Shown: piece by piece, positions 8,141-17,128 of the stretch
Position numbering within the stretch: position 1 is the stretch's first letter
How the letters are laid out: every line of letters begins with the position of its first letter
Assembly: GCA_964623085.1 (NCBI GenBank)
Contig: CAZUTO010000029.1
Span: 1-23,216, forward strand
Direction of reading: 5' to 3'
Origin: CAZUTO01 sp964623085
GTDB lineage: Bacteria > Pseudomonadota > Gammaproteobacteria > Pseudomonadales > GM7GCV1
DNA length: 23,216 nucleotides
The notes under the pieces: generated by a model
Seen by the model: only the letters and a program-made list of their open reading frames with translations
Database searches by the model: none
What the model was told of the DNA's origin: nothing
Program-made: the position numbers and the translations under genes

Positions 8141-8686
8141 ATGAAAATCGCTGTGTTTATGGCAGTATTGTTGAGTCTGCTTGCATTTAATGTAGTAGCG
8201 CAAGAAACCTATTATCTGAATGCAGGAGATAGAGTTTTCGTAGAGGTATGGAACGAGCCAGATATGCAACGTGAAGTGATCATTCTTCCCGACGGCTACT
8301 TATCTTTTCCTCTCGCTGGCCAAGTCAAGGCGGCCGGTCTTACCCCGCAGCAATTACAGAGTTCGATAGCTGAGCGTTTAGGCCAATATATATCGACGCC
8401 TGTTGTGACCGTTTCAGTCATAGAAATGACAGGTAATTCAATATTCGTTATCGGACAGGTCAACGCGCCAGGCTCATATATTATGAACCGTCAAATGACT
8501 GCATTGCAGGCTCTTTCGCTTTCCGGTGGATTTACATCGTTTGCGAATACGAAGAGCATCAGAATTATTCGCAAAGACGCGAACGGTGAGCAGGTCTTGC
8601 GCGTGAATTATTCTTCTCTACGGGACGGGAATGCCCTAGATACTAACCACGTTCTAGTGAGTGGGGATGTGCTAATTGTGCCCTAA
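8141..8686 (+). CDS. Short polysaccharide export protein (OPX/Wza-like, Poly_export + SLBB)
   Basis: A 181-residue periplasmic protein with a Sec signal peptide (cleavage near VVA-Q, residue 20). A Poly_export domain follows (YYLNAGDRVFVEVWNEPDM, then PDGYLSFPLAGQVKAAGLT), then an SLBB-type domain (IFVIGQVNAPGSY to GDVLIVP). Full Wza is about 380 residues with a lipobox and a C-terminal helix that crosses the outer membrane. This protein has no lipobox and stops right after the SLBB domain, so it probably cannot span the outer membrane alone. The start at 8141 follows a strong GGAGG (8131-8135). It heads the operon, 38 bp before the beta-barrel gene. Confidence 0.9.
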   Translation: MKIAVFMAVLLSLLAFNVVAQETYYLNAGDRVFVEVWNEPDMQREVIILPDGYLSFPLAGQVKAAGLTPQQLQSSIAERLGQYISTPVVTVSVIEMTGNSIFVIGQVNAPGSYIMNRQMTALQALSLSGGFTSFANTKSIRIIRKDANGEQVLRVNYSSLRDGNALDTNHVLVSGDVLIVP

Positions 8687-8724
8687 CAATTAGATATTAG
8701 TTATCTTTCGGAGATGATAGAACA

Positions 8725-9903
8725 GTGAAGCTTATACGACAGTTCATACTTGTAGGTTTTTTGATGTGTATTGGATTGCCAGCCAATAGCCAAGGATTCA
8801 TCGTGGGCGGCGGTGTTGGTGTTGCTGCATATTATGATGATCAATTTGAAGTGGGCGTCAGTGACTCAGACGTGGCAGCGATTCGTTTCCGACCAAGTGG
8901 ATTTGTTCGGTATCCGGGTCGGCTTTTGCGGTCTCGCCTCGATGTGAGTGCAGCGTTCAATCAGTTTCTCGACTCAGATTTTGAAGATACCGATAACTTA
9001 AGTATAAATTGGGAGACCAACCGGGACTTTCAATACACTACCTTGCAGCTTAATGTGAGTTATGTAGAGCGCTTGGTCGACGATTATGTGGAACTTGACG
9101 ACGTGATTGCGCTAACTCGCTCGGAAGAAGTAGAGGATCTGACGATCTCACCAGTCTTTTTTTGGCAATTGTCCGATCGGACAAGGGTTAGTGCGTTATA
9201 TGAATTCGGTCAAACCAGTTTAGATAGTACCGGAGCCGGCTTTTTTGATTTTGGTGGCGAAGAGTTTGATGAGCAACTTATTACGTTAGGCTGGTATAGA
9301 ACTTTGTCTGAGCGATCAGAGCTCGCTGTTTTTGGTAGGTATATCACCTTTGAGCCTGGCGAGGATCAAAATGATGCCGGTACGGAGACGTTTAATCTGT
9401 CAGTAGGTGGCACATATCAGCTCTTCAATAATTGGAGCTTAACTGGTTCCTTGGGTGCAACACGGGTAACTTTTGATGAGGATTCGCTCGGCGCTGGCCT
9501 GCAAAACGTTGTAGATGATGGTCAAACTGTTGTCTTTACTGATCTTCAGGCGACCTATACTGGGTTCAAAGATTTTATTACGGTCAGCGCGGACGCTGGC
9601 ACTACGCAGCAGATAGATGGGACGCTTGATAACCAGCAGGGAATAACATTTAGCTGGGTCAGACGGTACTCTGAGGGACTGTCCTCTAACCTTAGTGGTC
9701 GCTACTTTCAGGCAGACCGATCGGATCGTCAGGACTATACCATCTCAGCTAGCGTAAACTGGCGCTCCGCATCACCATGGAGTTACTCGCTAAATTATCG
9801 TTTTCGTGATCAACTCGTGTCATCCAGAGAAGTTGATGCAGGCTCAAATCGCCTCACATTTGAAGTCAATTATTCTTTCCAAGATCTGGCCTTGGGAAAT
9901 TAA
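8725..9903 (+). CDS. Outer-membrane beta-barrel protein of the exopolysaccharide export locus
   Basis: A 392-residue protein with a signal peptide (about 1-22, PANS-Q) and then continuous alternating beta-strand patterns with aromatic-rich strand ends (for example TVFTDLQATYTGF, NLSGRYFQADRS, WSYSLNYRFRDQL, LTFEVNYSFQDLAL). It resembles the beta-barrel proteins encoded in exosortase-type and other EPS loci. Placed between the minimal OPX exporter and the Wzz-type gene, it most likely forms the outer-membrane pore for the polymer. GTG start at 8725 with GGAG about 11 nt upstream; an ATG at 8714 is out of frame and closes after four codons. The strand number cannot be fixed by eye. Confidence 0.8.
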   Translation: MKLIRQFILVGFLMCIGLPANSQGFIVGGGVGVAAYYDDQFEVGVSDSDVAAIRFRPSGFVRYPGRLLRSRLDVSAAFNQFLDSDFEDTDNLSINWETNRDFQYTTLQLNVSYVERLVDDYVELDDVIALTRSEEVEDLTISPVFFWQLSDRTRVSALYEFGQTSLDSTGAGFFDFGGEEFDEQLITLGWYRTLSERSELAVFGRYITFEPGEDQNDAGTETFNLSVGGTYQLFNNWSLTGSLGATRVTFDEDSLGAGLQNVVDDGQTVVFTDLQATYTGFKDFITVSADAGTTQQIDGTLDNQQGITFSWVRRYSEGLSSNLSGRYFQADRSDRQDYTISASVNWRSASPWSYSLNYRFRDQLVSSREVDAGSNRLTFEVNYSFQDLALGN

Positions 9904-9923
9904 GTTTGATAGGAATTTAAGCT

Positions 9924-11522
9924 TTGGAACTGGAACAGCAACCTGATTTAAGAGTAGTCCTGCGGCAATACTTGGATATTGTCCAGCGCCGCTGGAAGTG
10001 CTTTATACCCTTTCCTTTTTTGGCAGCTATAGCGATTTATTATGCACTTTCATTGCCGCCTATCTATTCGTCAGAAGGCGTCATTCTGGTCGAGGATCAG
10101 AATATCCCCGAAGACTTGATCCGCACGACAGTAACCAGTTATGCGGCGCAGCAGATGGAAATTCTTCGACAGCGAGTCTCCTCTAGTAGAAACGTCTTGA
10201 GGATGATTGATGAACATGGCTTGTATTCGAGTTCTGAAGAAACGGATGCGGAGTCTAGCCCTGATCCCGATAAGCTTGTGGAACTTTTTCGAACGAATAT
10301 GGGTATGGAGGCGATTGAAGCCGATATTCAAGATCAGGCTGGGCGTCGGCGAACGGTGAGCATTGCGTTCAGGGTTTGGTTTCAAGACGAGTCACCTCAA
10401 CGGGCGCGCGATGTTGCTAATGAACTTGTGCAGCTATTCTTAGACGGGAATTTGGAAGACCGTGTGGATGATGCGGCAAAAACATCGGTATTTCTAACGA
10501 CTGAAGCAGATGCGATACAAGTTAAGTTAGTTGAGCTAAACGATAGGCTCGCCGTATTCAAGAGCGAATACGCGGACAGCTTGCCTGAGCTGTTAGAACA
10601 CAATTTGCAAAGTATTGACGACGCTGAAGAGCGGCGCCGAGAAAATTCAATTGCTATTGATAATTTGATTGAGCAAGAGCAGCTTCTTTCTATTGAGTTA
10701 AGATCCATTGATCCCTATACCGGTGGTGCTGTTGGTTCCGGGTCGGCGGTTAGCCCCGCAGCACTGTTGGCGCAGAAAAGAGCCCAACTGGCTCAGGATA
10801 TAGGCAGGTACTCCGACTCACACCCGAACATCCAGTCATTGCGACGTGAAATCTCTCGTTTGGAAGCAGATCTCGCTTCCGGCGTGTCTAGTGGCGGATC
10901 CTCTAACTTGGTTCTGGACGAAGACTTGTTAAGCCCAGTTTATCTTGATTTGCGCTACAGAGTAGGAAGCATCGAGAGAGATATTGGCAACCTGAGAGAA
11001 GATAATAGGCGTTTGGATCGGCTAGTGGCTGATTACAATCAGCGTGTTGCCAATACATATATTGTTGAGCGCGAATATGAAGAACTTCAGCGTGAAGTGT
11101 TAGCCAATGAAGAGCGATATGAGCAATTGAGAGGTGCGCAGTATGAAGCTGAAGTTGCGCAAAATTTAGAGATTAATGAGCAGGCCGAGAGCCTCCAAGT
11201 GCTCGAGCGACCAGGAGTTCCAGCTATTCCGGTTGGTCCTGAGCGCCCCAAGATTATGCTTCTTGGCTTGGGTCTGGTTGGTGCGTTTTGTTTTGGCTTG
11301 GCGATGATATATGAGTTTTTAGATGAGCGAGTGCGAGGATTGCGCAGCTTTGAGAGTTTAATAGGCCAGCCACCACTTATAGCAGTGCGACAGATTCGCA
11401 CGCCGAGTGAGGCGCTGCGCAAGCGCAGACTCAAAAAGGCATTAGTGGTTGGAGGCGTCTTGCTTCTAGTGATTCTTGTAGGTTTGCTCTTCTGGCTGGC
11501 TAGTCCGACTGCAGCTGCTTAA
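9924..11522 (+). CDS. Wzz/GNVR-type polysaccharide chain-length determinant
   Basis: A 532-residue inner-membrane co-polymerase controlling chain length and export. The N-terminal Wzz domain has TM1 at about residues 28-46, then YSSEGVILVEDQNIPEDLI. A long periplasmic coiled-coil region follows, with the GNVR-like part VEREYEELQREVLANEERYEQL near 375-400. TM2 is at about 444-463, ending in FLDERVRGL. A third hydrophobic segment at about 508-527 lies near the C-terminus, which is seen in the exosortase-locus type of chain-length protein but not in classical two-TM Wzz. No kinase domain is fused; the ATPase is the next gene. TTG start at 9924 with AGGA 9 nt upstream and no suitable ATG near. 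Confidence 0.9.
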   Translation: MELEQQPDLRVVLRQYLDIVQRRWKCFIPFPFLAAIAIYYALSLPPIYSSEGVILVEDQNIPEDLIRTTVTSYAAQQMEILRQRVSSSRNVLRMIDEHGLYSSSEETDAESSPDPDKLVELFRTNMGMEAIEADIQDQAGRRRTVSIAFRVWFQDESPQRARDVANELVQLFLDGNLEDRVDDAAKTSVFLTTEADAIQVKLVELNDRLAVFKSEYADSLPELLEHNLQSIDDAEERRRENSIAIDNLIEQEQLLSIELRSIDPYTGGAVGSGSAVSPAALLAQKRAQLAQDIGRYSDSHPNIQSLRREISRLEADLASGVSSGGSSNLVLDEDLLSPVYLDLRYRVGSIERDIGNLREDNRRLDRLVADYNQRVANTYIVEREYEELQREVLANEERYEQLRGAQYEAEVAQNLEINEQAESLQVLERPGVPAIPVGPERPKIMLLGLGLVGAFCFGLAMIYEFLDERVRGLRSFESLIGQPPLIAVRQIRTPSEALRKRRLKKALVVGGVLLLVILVGLLFWLASPTAAA

Positions 11523-11563
11523 AGGCTTAATGTTGATGGCTGTTATAGAACGAGAGGTGGGTT

Positions 11564-12358
11564 TTGGATAGATTACAGAAGGCAGTTGCTTTAGCTGAAG
11601 AGAAGCTGCGAGCCAGGGGAGATAGTGTCGGGCTTGGTGGTGTCAACGATATTGAATATAAAGATACCAAGGTTGTGTCAGTCGGCTCGGAACGATTAGC
11701 GGAAAATAGAGTAGTCGCCGGTTTTGGGGATTCTATAGACCGTGAAACATTTAGGTTAATGCGTACCAAAGTATTTGCGAAGATGCGTGCCAATAATTGG
11801 CGAACTGTTGCGGTATCAACTCCGACTTTAGGGCAGGGGAAATCCACAGTTGTTGCAAATCTTGCTGTTTCGGCATCGATGGAGGTAACGCAATCTGTAC
11901 TTGCGGTTGATCTAGATCTAGAGCGGCCAAACCTTCACAAAATCTTTGATCTGCATGTCAAGAAAGGACTGTCCGATGTCATACAGGGGCGGGATGAGGT
12001 GCAAGATGTTCTAGTTAATCCAGGTGTTGATCGGTTGACCATCGCGCCAGGGGGTAAACCACTAGAAAATTCTTCGGAGTGGTTATCAAACCCGAAAGTA
12101 CAGGCATTACTTGAAGAGTTTCGTACAAGATATCGATCGCGATTTGTCATTTACGATATGCCGCCTATCCTTCGATCTGATGGCGTGCTCAAGTCTATTA
12201 AGGATTTTGATTGCTCTCTGCTTGTTGTTGAAGATGGCGTTAATCTCGTGGATGAAATCAAACAGTCTATTGAGGTAATGTCACAGACTAACTTCCTTGG
12301 GTACGTTTTAAACAAGGCACCAGGCGCTCGTGCAGCTGGACAAAACAGTAATACTTGA
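11564..12358 (+). CDS. BY-kinase family ATPase (CpsD/CapB-like) partner of the chain-length protein
   Basis: A 264-residue cytoplasmic P-loop protein. Walker A is TPTLGQGKST (residues 86-95), Walker A' is LAVDLDLERP (113-122) and Walker B is FVIYDMPP (194-201), in the order typical of bacterial tyrosine kinases of polysaccharide export. It has an 80-residue N-terminal extension (SIDRETFRLMRTKV is the docking-helix-like part). The C-terminus ends 17 residues after Y247 without the usual tyrosine cluster, so it may act as an ATPase or phosphorylate other targets. TTG start at 11564 after GAGAGGTGG. It lies 41 bp after the Wzz-type gene, the split Wzz/kinase arrangement instead of fused Wzc. Confidence 0.88.
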   Translation: MDRLQKAVALAEEKLRARGDSVGLGGVNDIEYKDTKVVSVGSERLAENRVVAGFGDSIDRETFRLMRTKVFAKMRANNWRTVAVSTPTLGQGKSTVVANLAVSASMEVTQSVLAVDLDLERPNLHKIFDLHVKKGLSDVIQGRDEVQDVLVNPGVDRLTIAPGGKPLENSSEWLSNPKVQALLEEFRTRYRSRFVIYDMPPILRSDGVLKSIKDFDCSLLVVEDGVNLVDEIKQSIEVMSQTNFLGYVLNKAPGARAAGQNSNT

Positions 12359-12367
12359 GGTTAGTTA

Positions 12368-13270
12368 ATGTACACCGATTTTTATGGCCTGAAAGCCAAA
12401 CCATTTAGCCTTACGCCTGATCCGACGTTTTTGTATTTGAGTGCGGCGCATCAGAAATGTGCCACGATTCTACAATATGGAATACTCAATAATACTGGGT
12501 TTACTGTGGTTTCAGGGGAAATCGGTTCTGGAAAAAGCACACTGATTCAATACCTTTTGAATACTATCGATACGGGCATGGTAACCATTGGTCACATCAA
12601 CAATACATTTAAGGTTCATGATGACTTGTTGGCATGGGTTCTTGACGCTTTTGATATTTCAGTCGAGCCTGGTACAACGCGAATCAACCTTCATAGAATG
12701 TTTACCGAATTCGTTGTTGGTGAATACGCCGAAGGGCGACGCGTAGCGTTAATAATTGATGAAGCCCAAAATTTGGATGTTGATTCAATTGAAGAGCTAA
12801 GGCTGCTTTCCAATATTAATATTGCCGAAGATATTATTTTGCAGATGATTTTTGTTGGCCAGCCGGAGCTTATTGATGTGCTTGAAGATCCTCGATTGAA
12901 GCAATTTGCTCAACGAATCGGTATTGAGTTCAATATTCCACCACTGAATTATGGCGAAACAAAACAGTATATTCACCACCGACTAACGGTTGCTGGCGCA
13001 GAGCGAAGGATTTTCGACGAAGAAGCATCAGCGGCACTGTACTGTTACAGCGGCGGGCTGCCAAGAAAGCTCAATAATTTATGTGATATGGCGTTGGTGT
13101 ATGGTTTTGCCGAGGAAGCAGAGGAAATCACGGCAAAGATTATTAACGATACCATCAGTGATAGGATGAAATCTGGTCTATTTAGATTGGATCAGCGTGG
13201 ATATGAAGAGATTAGGGTAGTTGAAGAGTGGCTGTCTAAAACGAAGAACATCAAGCTAATAAGTACATAG
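12368..13270 (+). CDS. ExeA-like AAA ATPase of exopolysaccharide loci
   Basis: A 300-residue AAA protein with N-terminal MYTDFYGLKAKPFSLTPDP, the hallmark of ExeA/GspA-type ATPases. Walker A is GEIGSGKST (50-58) and Walker B is ALIIDEAQNL (127-136). VGQPEL and the RLKQFAQRI sensor/arginine-finger region follow, then GGLPRKLNNLCD (sensor 2). It ends near residue 300 without the peptidoglycan-binding tail of ExeA. This short form is typical of the ATPase found in exosortase (PEP-CTERM) EPS clusters. ATG at 12368 lies 9 bp after the kinase-like gene. Its role in the export machine is not well defined. Confidence 0.88.
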   Translation: MYTDFYGLKAKPFSLTPDPTFLYLSAAHQKCATILQYGILNNTGFTVVSGEIGSGKSTLIQYLLNTIDTGMVTIGHINNTFKVHDDLLAWVLDAFDISVEPGTTRINLHRMFTEFVVGEYAEGRRVALIIDEAQNLDVDSIEELRLLSNINIAEDIILQMIFVGQPELIDVLEDPRLKQFAQRIGIEFNIPPLNYGETKQYIHHRLTVAGAERRIFDEEASAALYCYSGGLPRKLNNLCDMALVYGFAEEAEEITAKIINDTISDRMKSGLFRLDQRGYEEIRVVEEWLSKTKNIKLIST

Positions 13271-13310
13271 TTTCTGTATCTGTTCATAACTCTACGACAG
13301 CCAAAACAGC

Positions 13311-14726
13311 ATGTTTCAAGCCCCGGGAAATATCATTGCGTACCTCGCATTGATCGTATTTCCAATACTATCGCTATTTTTATATACAAGAAAATCGGTT
13401 CCTGAAGCGATTGTTTGGACCCTTACGCTCGGCTATCTCCTGCTGCCGGTTAGAACTTGGATTGACCCTCCCGTATTTCCTCTCCTAGATAAGATAGCCA
13501 TTCCGGCTATGGCGGTGCTATTTTTTTCGGCTGTCTATAGCGGCAGACGAATTGAGGTTTTACCGAAAGATACTGTGCCAAAAGCGTTGATTCTTGTACT
13601 CATATTGGCGCCATCGATTACCGCTTTTAACAATACCGACCAAATCGTCATTGGAGCCACGGTCTTGCCTGGTATGCAAGTATTCGGTGGAGAGGCGATA
13701 AGTTTGCTTGTTTCTCAGTTCTTCTTTTTAGTGCCCTTTGTTCTCGGTCGGCAGTACTTATCTGCGTTGGAAGACCGCGAGAAATTAATAAAGATTTTGG
13801 TTATGTGTGGCGTGGTTTATTCGTTTGCGATTTTCTGGGAAATTCGCATGAGCCCTCAACTACATACAAACTTCTACGGGTACTTTCCGCATACTACTTT
13901 CTTGCAGCAAATGCGTGCTGGCGGTTTCCGCGCAGTCGTATTCCTTGGGCATGGCCTGCTTACGACTCTTTTGTTGGTATCTACCTTAATGCTTTTGTTT
14001 TATATGATGCGGCATGGCAAGAAGGTTTTTTCTTATAAGGCGATGTATCCTGCTGGTTTCGTGCTCCTCGCAATTATCTTTAACAAGACCTTTGCGGGCT
14101 ATCTATATACGCTATTTGCTATTATGTTTTGCTTTGTATTGTCTCCTAGGCTGAGGCGTTTAGCACTGTTATCTATTTGCGTTCTGGTTATCAGCTATCC
14201 GATATTCAGAACCACGAGTTTTTATCCGGACCTACAGATTGTTGAGTTCGCTGCCCGCTATAGTGAGGATAGGTCTCAGTCAATTCAGTTTAGATTTGAT
14301 AATGAAAACATTTTGCTTGAGAAAGCGTCTCGCAAACCCTATACCGGCTGGGGTGTTTGGGCGAGAAACCGAGTTTATGATGAAAATGGAATAGACATCA
14401 GTGTCTCCGATGGCGGCTGGATTATCGATCTTGGAATTTATGGCTGGCTAGGCTTTATCTGTAAATATCTGTTATTGACCTGGCCTATATTTCAGTGGAT
14501 GAAACTAAAAAAGTATTATGGTGATTCAACGAGAGTAGACGGGATTAGTGTACTAAGCTGCATATTGGCTATCGTGCTTTTCGATAATTTGATTAATGCT
14601 GGGATCAGTCCAATTACGTGGCTAATCAGCGGAACCTTGTTGGGTGCATCGGAACGCTACAAAAGAGAGATAGCAGAAAAAATACAGCAGGCTAGAGCGT
14701 TAGCTGAGCAAGAGGAAACTGTTTAA
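13311..14726 (+). CDS. Wzy-like polysaccharide polymerase / O-antigen ligase-like membrane protein
   Basis: A 471-residue protein with about 10-12 predicted TM helices and a large periplasmic loop (about residues 300-385) containing QSIQFRFDNENILLEKA, GWGVWARNRVYDENG and SVSDGGWIIDLGIYGWLGF. This layout matches Wzy/WaaL-type polymerases; sequence identity within that group is always low. An earlier segment RAGGFRAVVFLGHGLL sits at a loop-TM junction. It probably joins lipid-linked repeat units in the periplasm. The C-terminus is a charged cytoplasmic tail. ATG at 13311 has no strong Shine-Dalgarno. Confidence 0.78.
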   Translation: MFQAPGNIIAYLALIVFPILSLFLYTRKSVPEAIVWTLTLGYLLLPVRTWIDPPVFPLLDKIAIPAMAVLFFSAVYSGRRIEVLPKDTVPKALILVLILAPSITAFNNTDQIVIGATVLPGMQVFGGEAISLLVSQFFFLVPFVLGRQYLSALEDREKLIKILVMCGVVYSFAIFWEIRMSPQLHTNFYGYFPHTTFLQQMRAGGFRAVVFLGHGLLTTLLLVSTLMLLFYMMRHGKKVFSYKAMYPAGFVLLAIIFNKTFAGYLYTLFAIMFCFVLSPRLRRLALLSICVLVISYPIFRTTSFYPDLQIVEFAARYSEDRSQSIQFRFDNENILLEKASRKPYTGWGVWARNRVYDENGIDISVSDGGWIIDLGIYGWLGFICKYLLLTWPIFQWMKLKKYYGDSTRVDGISVLSCILAIVLFDNLINAGISPITWLISGTLLGASERYKREIAEKIQQARALAEQEETV

Positions 14727-14849
14727 AGATTATCCAGTTTGATAATTCCCCGATGATGAAAACATATCTTTGCGCATTTCTAAAAATAATTATCAATCGA
14801 CCACATTCCCTTTTTCGTGTCGTAATGAGTTGATGCTGAGTGATATCGA

Positions 14850-16193
14850 TTGACTAGACTTAAAAACTTTTTTAGTGGCACCTCTCTTCAGGCTCGAGCG
14901 AGCCGCAGTTCTGCGATAACAATATTAGGTTATGGAACTGAACAAGCACTGAGGCTTGTATCTAATGTAGTTTTAGCCGCACTTTTGTACCCCGAAGCTT
15001 TTGGAATAATGGCGATCGCAACAGTGGTAATGATCGGGCTTAACATGGTCAGCGATTCAGGTATTCATCATGCCATTATTCAGAATAAGAAAGGGGCAGA
15101 GCAAGAGTTTAGAAATACAGCTTGGACGCTGCAGATATATCGTGGGTTTATCATTTGGGCGATAGCCTGTATCGCTGCATACCCTCTTTCTCGTCTATAC
15201 GAAGAGGCAGTTCTGTTCCCGGTAATATGCGTGCTGGGTTTTACGGAAGTTATTCGAGGATTTCAAACGACTGCCATGAGCGTCCATGCCAAGGATCTTA
15301 ACCTTGCCAAGGTGGCATTGGTAAAAGTCGGTATACAGCTTCTTAATATCGTATTTATGGTGATTTGGGCTTTGATTGATCCAACGCTCTGGGCACTGGT
15401 TGGAGGCGGTATATTTGCGAACTTGGCTGGTATGCCTTTGGCACATCGATTTTTAAATGGCTCCTTTAAGCATGAATTCAAAATTGATCGAAAGTCCTTC
15501 ATTGATCTCTTTAATTTCGGAAAGTGGATATTCTTAAGCAGTATTGTTGGATTTGTGGGTAATTATTCGGATCGTATGGTTGTCGGTAAAGTCTTTGACA
15601 TGGCAGATCTCGGTCTTTATTCGATTGCCTATGCGTTAGCGTATGTTCCCTGGGTCGTTTTTAACAAATTGGGTCGCGATGTATTAATGCCGATCTATTC
15701 GAAAGTGCAGGACCGAGATATTGCAGATATTCGTCGTCAGCTTTTTAAAATACGAAGTTATATCGCTGCATTACTTTTACCGCCCACGCTCTTTCTTATG
15801 ATGTTCGGAAAAGAAGTAATCGAGTTAATTTATGATGATCGTTATCTGCAAGCAGGATGGATGTTAGAAGTGCTTGCGTTTGGTGTTGCAGTAACTGTTG
15901 CCACAAATATTGGGCCGATATACCTTGGTTTAGGAAAACCGAAGATGCTGCTGTTGGTTACTGTGTTCAAGGCAATATTCTTGCTTTCATCCATGCTTGC
16001 TGGTTATCACTACTTTGGCGCCCCGGGCTTGGTGGTGGGAGTCGCATTATCACAATTCCTTAATTACCTTTTCCTTATTGGTATCTACGTACATTTCAAA
16101 CTCTGGATATGGAAATTAGACGCATTTTTCTTAGCGATAATAGCGATATGCTCCGCTATATCTTTCCCCAATGTTTTCGGTTCTTTTATGTAA
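14850..16193 (+). CDS. Wzx-type flippase (polysaccharide biosynthesis / MATE-like family)
   Basis: A 447-residue integral membrane protein with about 12-14 TM helices. The N-terminus has SSAITILGYGTEQALRLVSNVVLAALLYPEAFGIMAIATV, the typical start of oligosaccharide flippases. A central block GKWIFLSSIVGFVGNYSDRMVVGKVF and DLGLYSIAYALAYVPW are also family-typical. It should flip the undecaprenyl-linked repeat unit. TTG start at 14850 with only a weak TGAG upstream; no better in-frame start was found, and the 123-bp space after the polymerase gene is the largest in the operon. It ends 20 bp from the convergent sulfotransferase gene. Confidence 0.88.
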   Translation: MTRLKNFFSGTSLQARASRSSAITILGYGTEQALRLVSNVVLAALLYPEAFGIMAIATVVMIGLNMVSDSGIHHAIIQNKKGAEQEFRNTAWTLQIYRGFIIWAIACIAAYPLSRLYEEAVLFPVICVLGFTEVIRGFQTTAMSVHAKDLNLAKVALVKVGIQLLNIVFMVIWALIDPTLWALVGGGIFANLAGMPLAHRFLNGSFKHEFKIDRKSFIDLFNFGKWIFLSSIVGFVGNYSDRMVVGKVFDMADLGLYSIAYALAYVPWVVFNKLGRDVLMPIYSKVQDRDIADIRRQLFKIRSYIAALLLPPTLFLMMFGKEVIELIYDDRYLQAGWMLEVLAFGVAVTVATNIGPIYLGLGKPKMLLLVTVFKAIFLLSSMLAGYHYFGAPGLVVGVALSQFLNYLFLIGIYVHFKLWIWKLDAFFLAIIAICSAISFPNVFGSFM

Positions 16194-16213
16194 CTGACTT
16201 GCTTATACAGGGC

Positions 16214-17128
16214 TTAGATTGAATCGTCGCTAGAGTTTTTAGCTATTTTCCATTCAAGAGACGGTATTTTCGTGACGTCTTTAAAGTTTTTGCAGTTAAG
16301 TTCAATGTCGAATAATTTTCCTAGCTCTGAAAGATCCTTATTAAAAGTACTTTCCAGTTCAACGATATTGCTTTCACTTAGATTGGAGTCAGCTCCTTTT
16401 GAGCGACGATTGCGTATAGATTCTCTTAAAGACTTTGGCACTAAACTTCTTCTTAGAAAAGTACCAACCTTGGATTCAATTATTGCCTCTTGAAAAGGTA
16501 TCCTGCGGTAACGGTCTACAGATTGGTTGGCGCCGGTTTTTTGGTTCCAAACGACGTCTCCATCAATGCCGATAAACTTGGCGATACGTTCTAGTTCTTG
16601 TTGGGGCTCAGAAAGTAAACTGTTAAAGAACACCGGCAAAATGCACTCATGACCAAAGGCTTCGAGCCAAGGGTCGAGCTGTTTTTTGTAAAGCCCATAT
16701 TCTATCAGTGGCGCATATTCTTTTATGGCGGTTTCAATTGGCATGTCTTTTTGAAACATTGCCATCGTCCAATTGTGGGTAAAATGAGAGACCAGACGAT
16801 CTACAGGGTGCCTCATGATGTATATGAGCTTTGTATCAGGGCAATAGCGTTTGAGGCGTGCAATTGTCTCAGGATATTTGGGAAGCTTCGTATAGTGCGT
16901 GCTTGCTTCGCCTTTTATATCAGTGACATTTGCTGCATCAAATAGAGAAGAATACCAGTGTTCACCGCGTGCATAGATTTCATCATTACTAAAGAAGTTT
17001 GGCTCTTTAGGCTCTGTCATAAATACGCCATTTTGCTTGCCTAACTGCTCGGCTAAGGAAGACGTGGCAGATTTCATCGCACCGATAATAACGAAGTCCG
17101 GCTTGTTCATTTTTAGATCACTGCTCAT
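16214..17128 (-). CDS. PAPS-dependent sulfotransferase (Sulfotransfer_1 type)
   Basis: The 304-residue protein transfers sulfate from PAPS to an acceptor. The 5'-phosphosulfate loop is FVIIGAMKSATSSL (residues 12-25, K19). The 3'-phosphate-binding part is LIYIMRHPVDRLVSHF with R106 and S114. The motif FFSNDE.Y..G..WY resembles heparan-sulfate/NodH-like carbohydrate sulfotransferases. It overlaps the upstream GT2 gene by ATGA (start 17128, stop 17125-17127), so translation is probably coupled, supporting a shared glycan substrate. An internal Met7 is an alternative start. The acceptor is unknown; the neighbouring export genes favour a polysaccharide over a lipid or small molecule. Confidence 0.88.
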   Translation of the reverse strand: MSSDLKMNKPDFVIIGAMKSATSSLAEQLGKQNGVFMTEPKEPNFFSNDEIYARGEHWYSSLFDAANVTDIKGEASTHYTKLPKYPETIARLKRYCPDTKLIYIMRHPVDRLVSHFTHNWTMAMFQKDMPIETAIKEYAPLIEYGLYKKQLDPWLEAFGHECILPVFFNSLLSEPQQELERIAKFIGIDGDVVWNQKTGANQSVDRYRRIPFQEAIIESKVGTFLRRSLVPKSLRESIRNRRSKGADSNLSESNIVELESTFNKDLSELGKLFDIELNCKNFKDVTKIPSLEWKIAKNSSDDSI

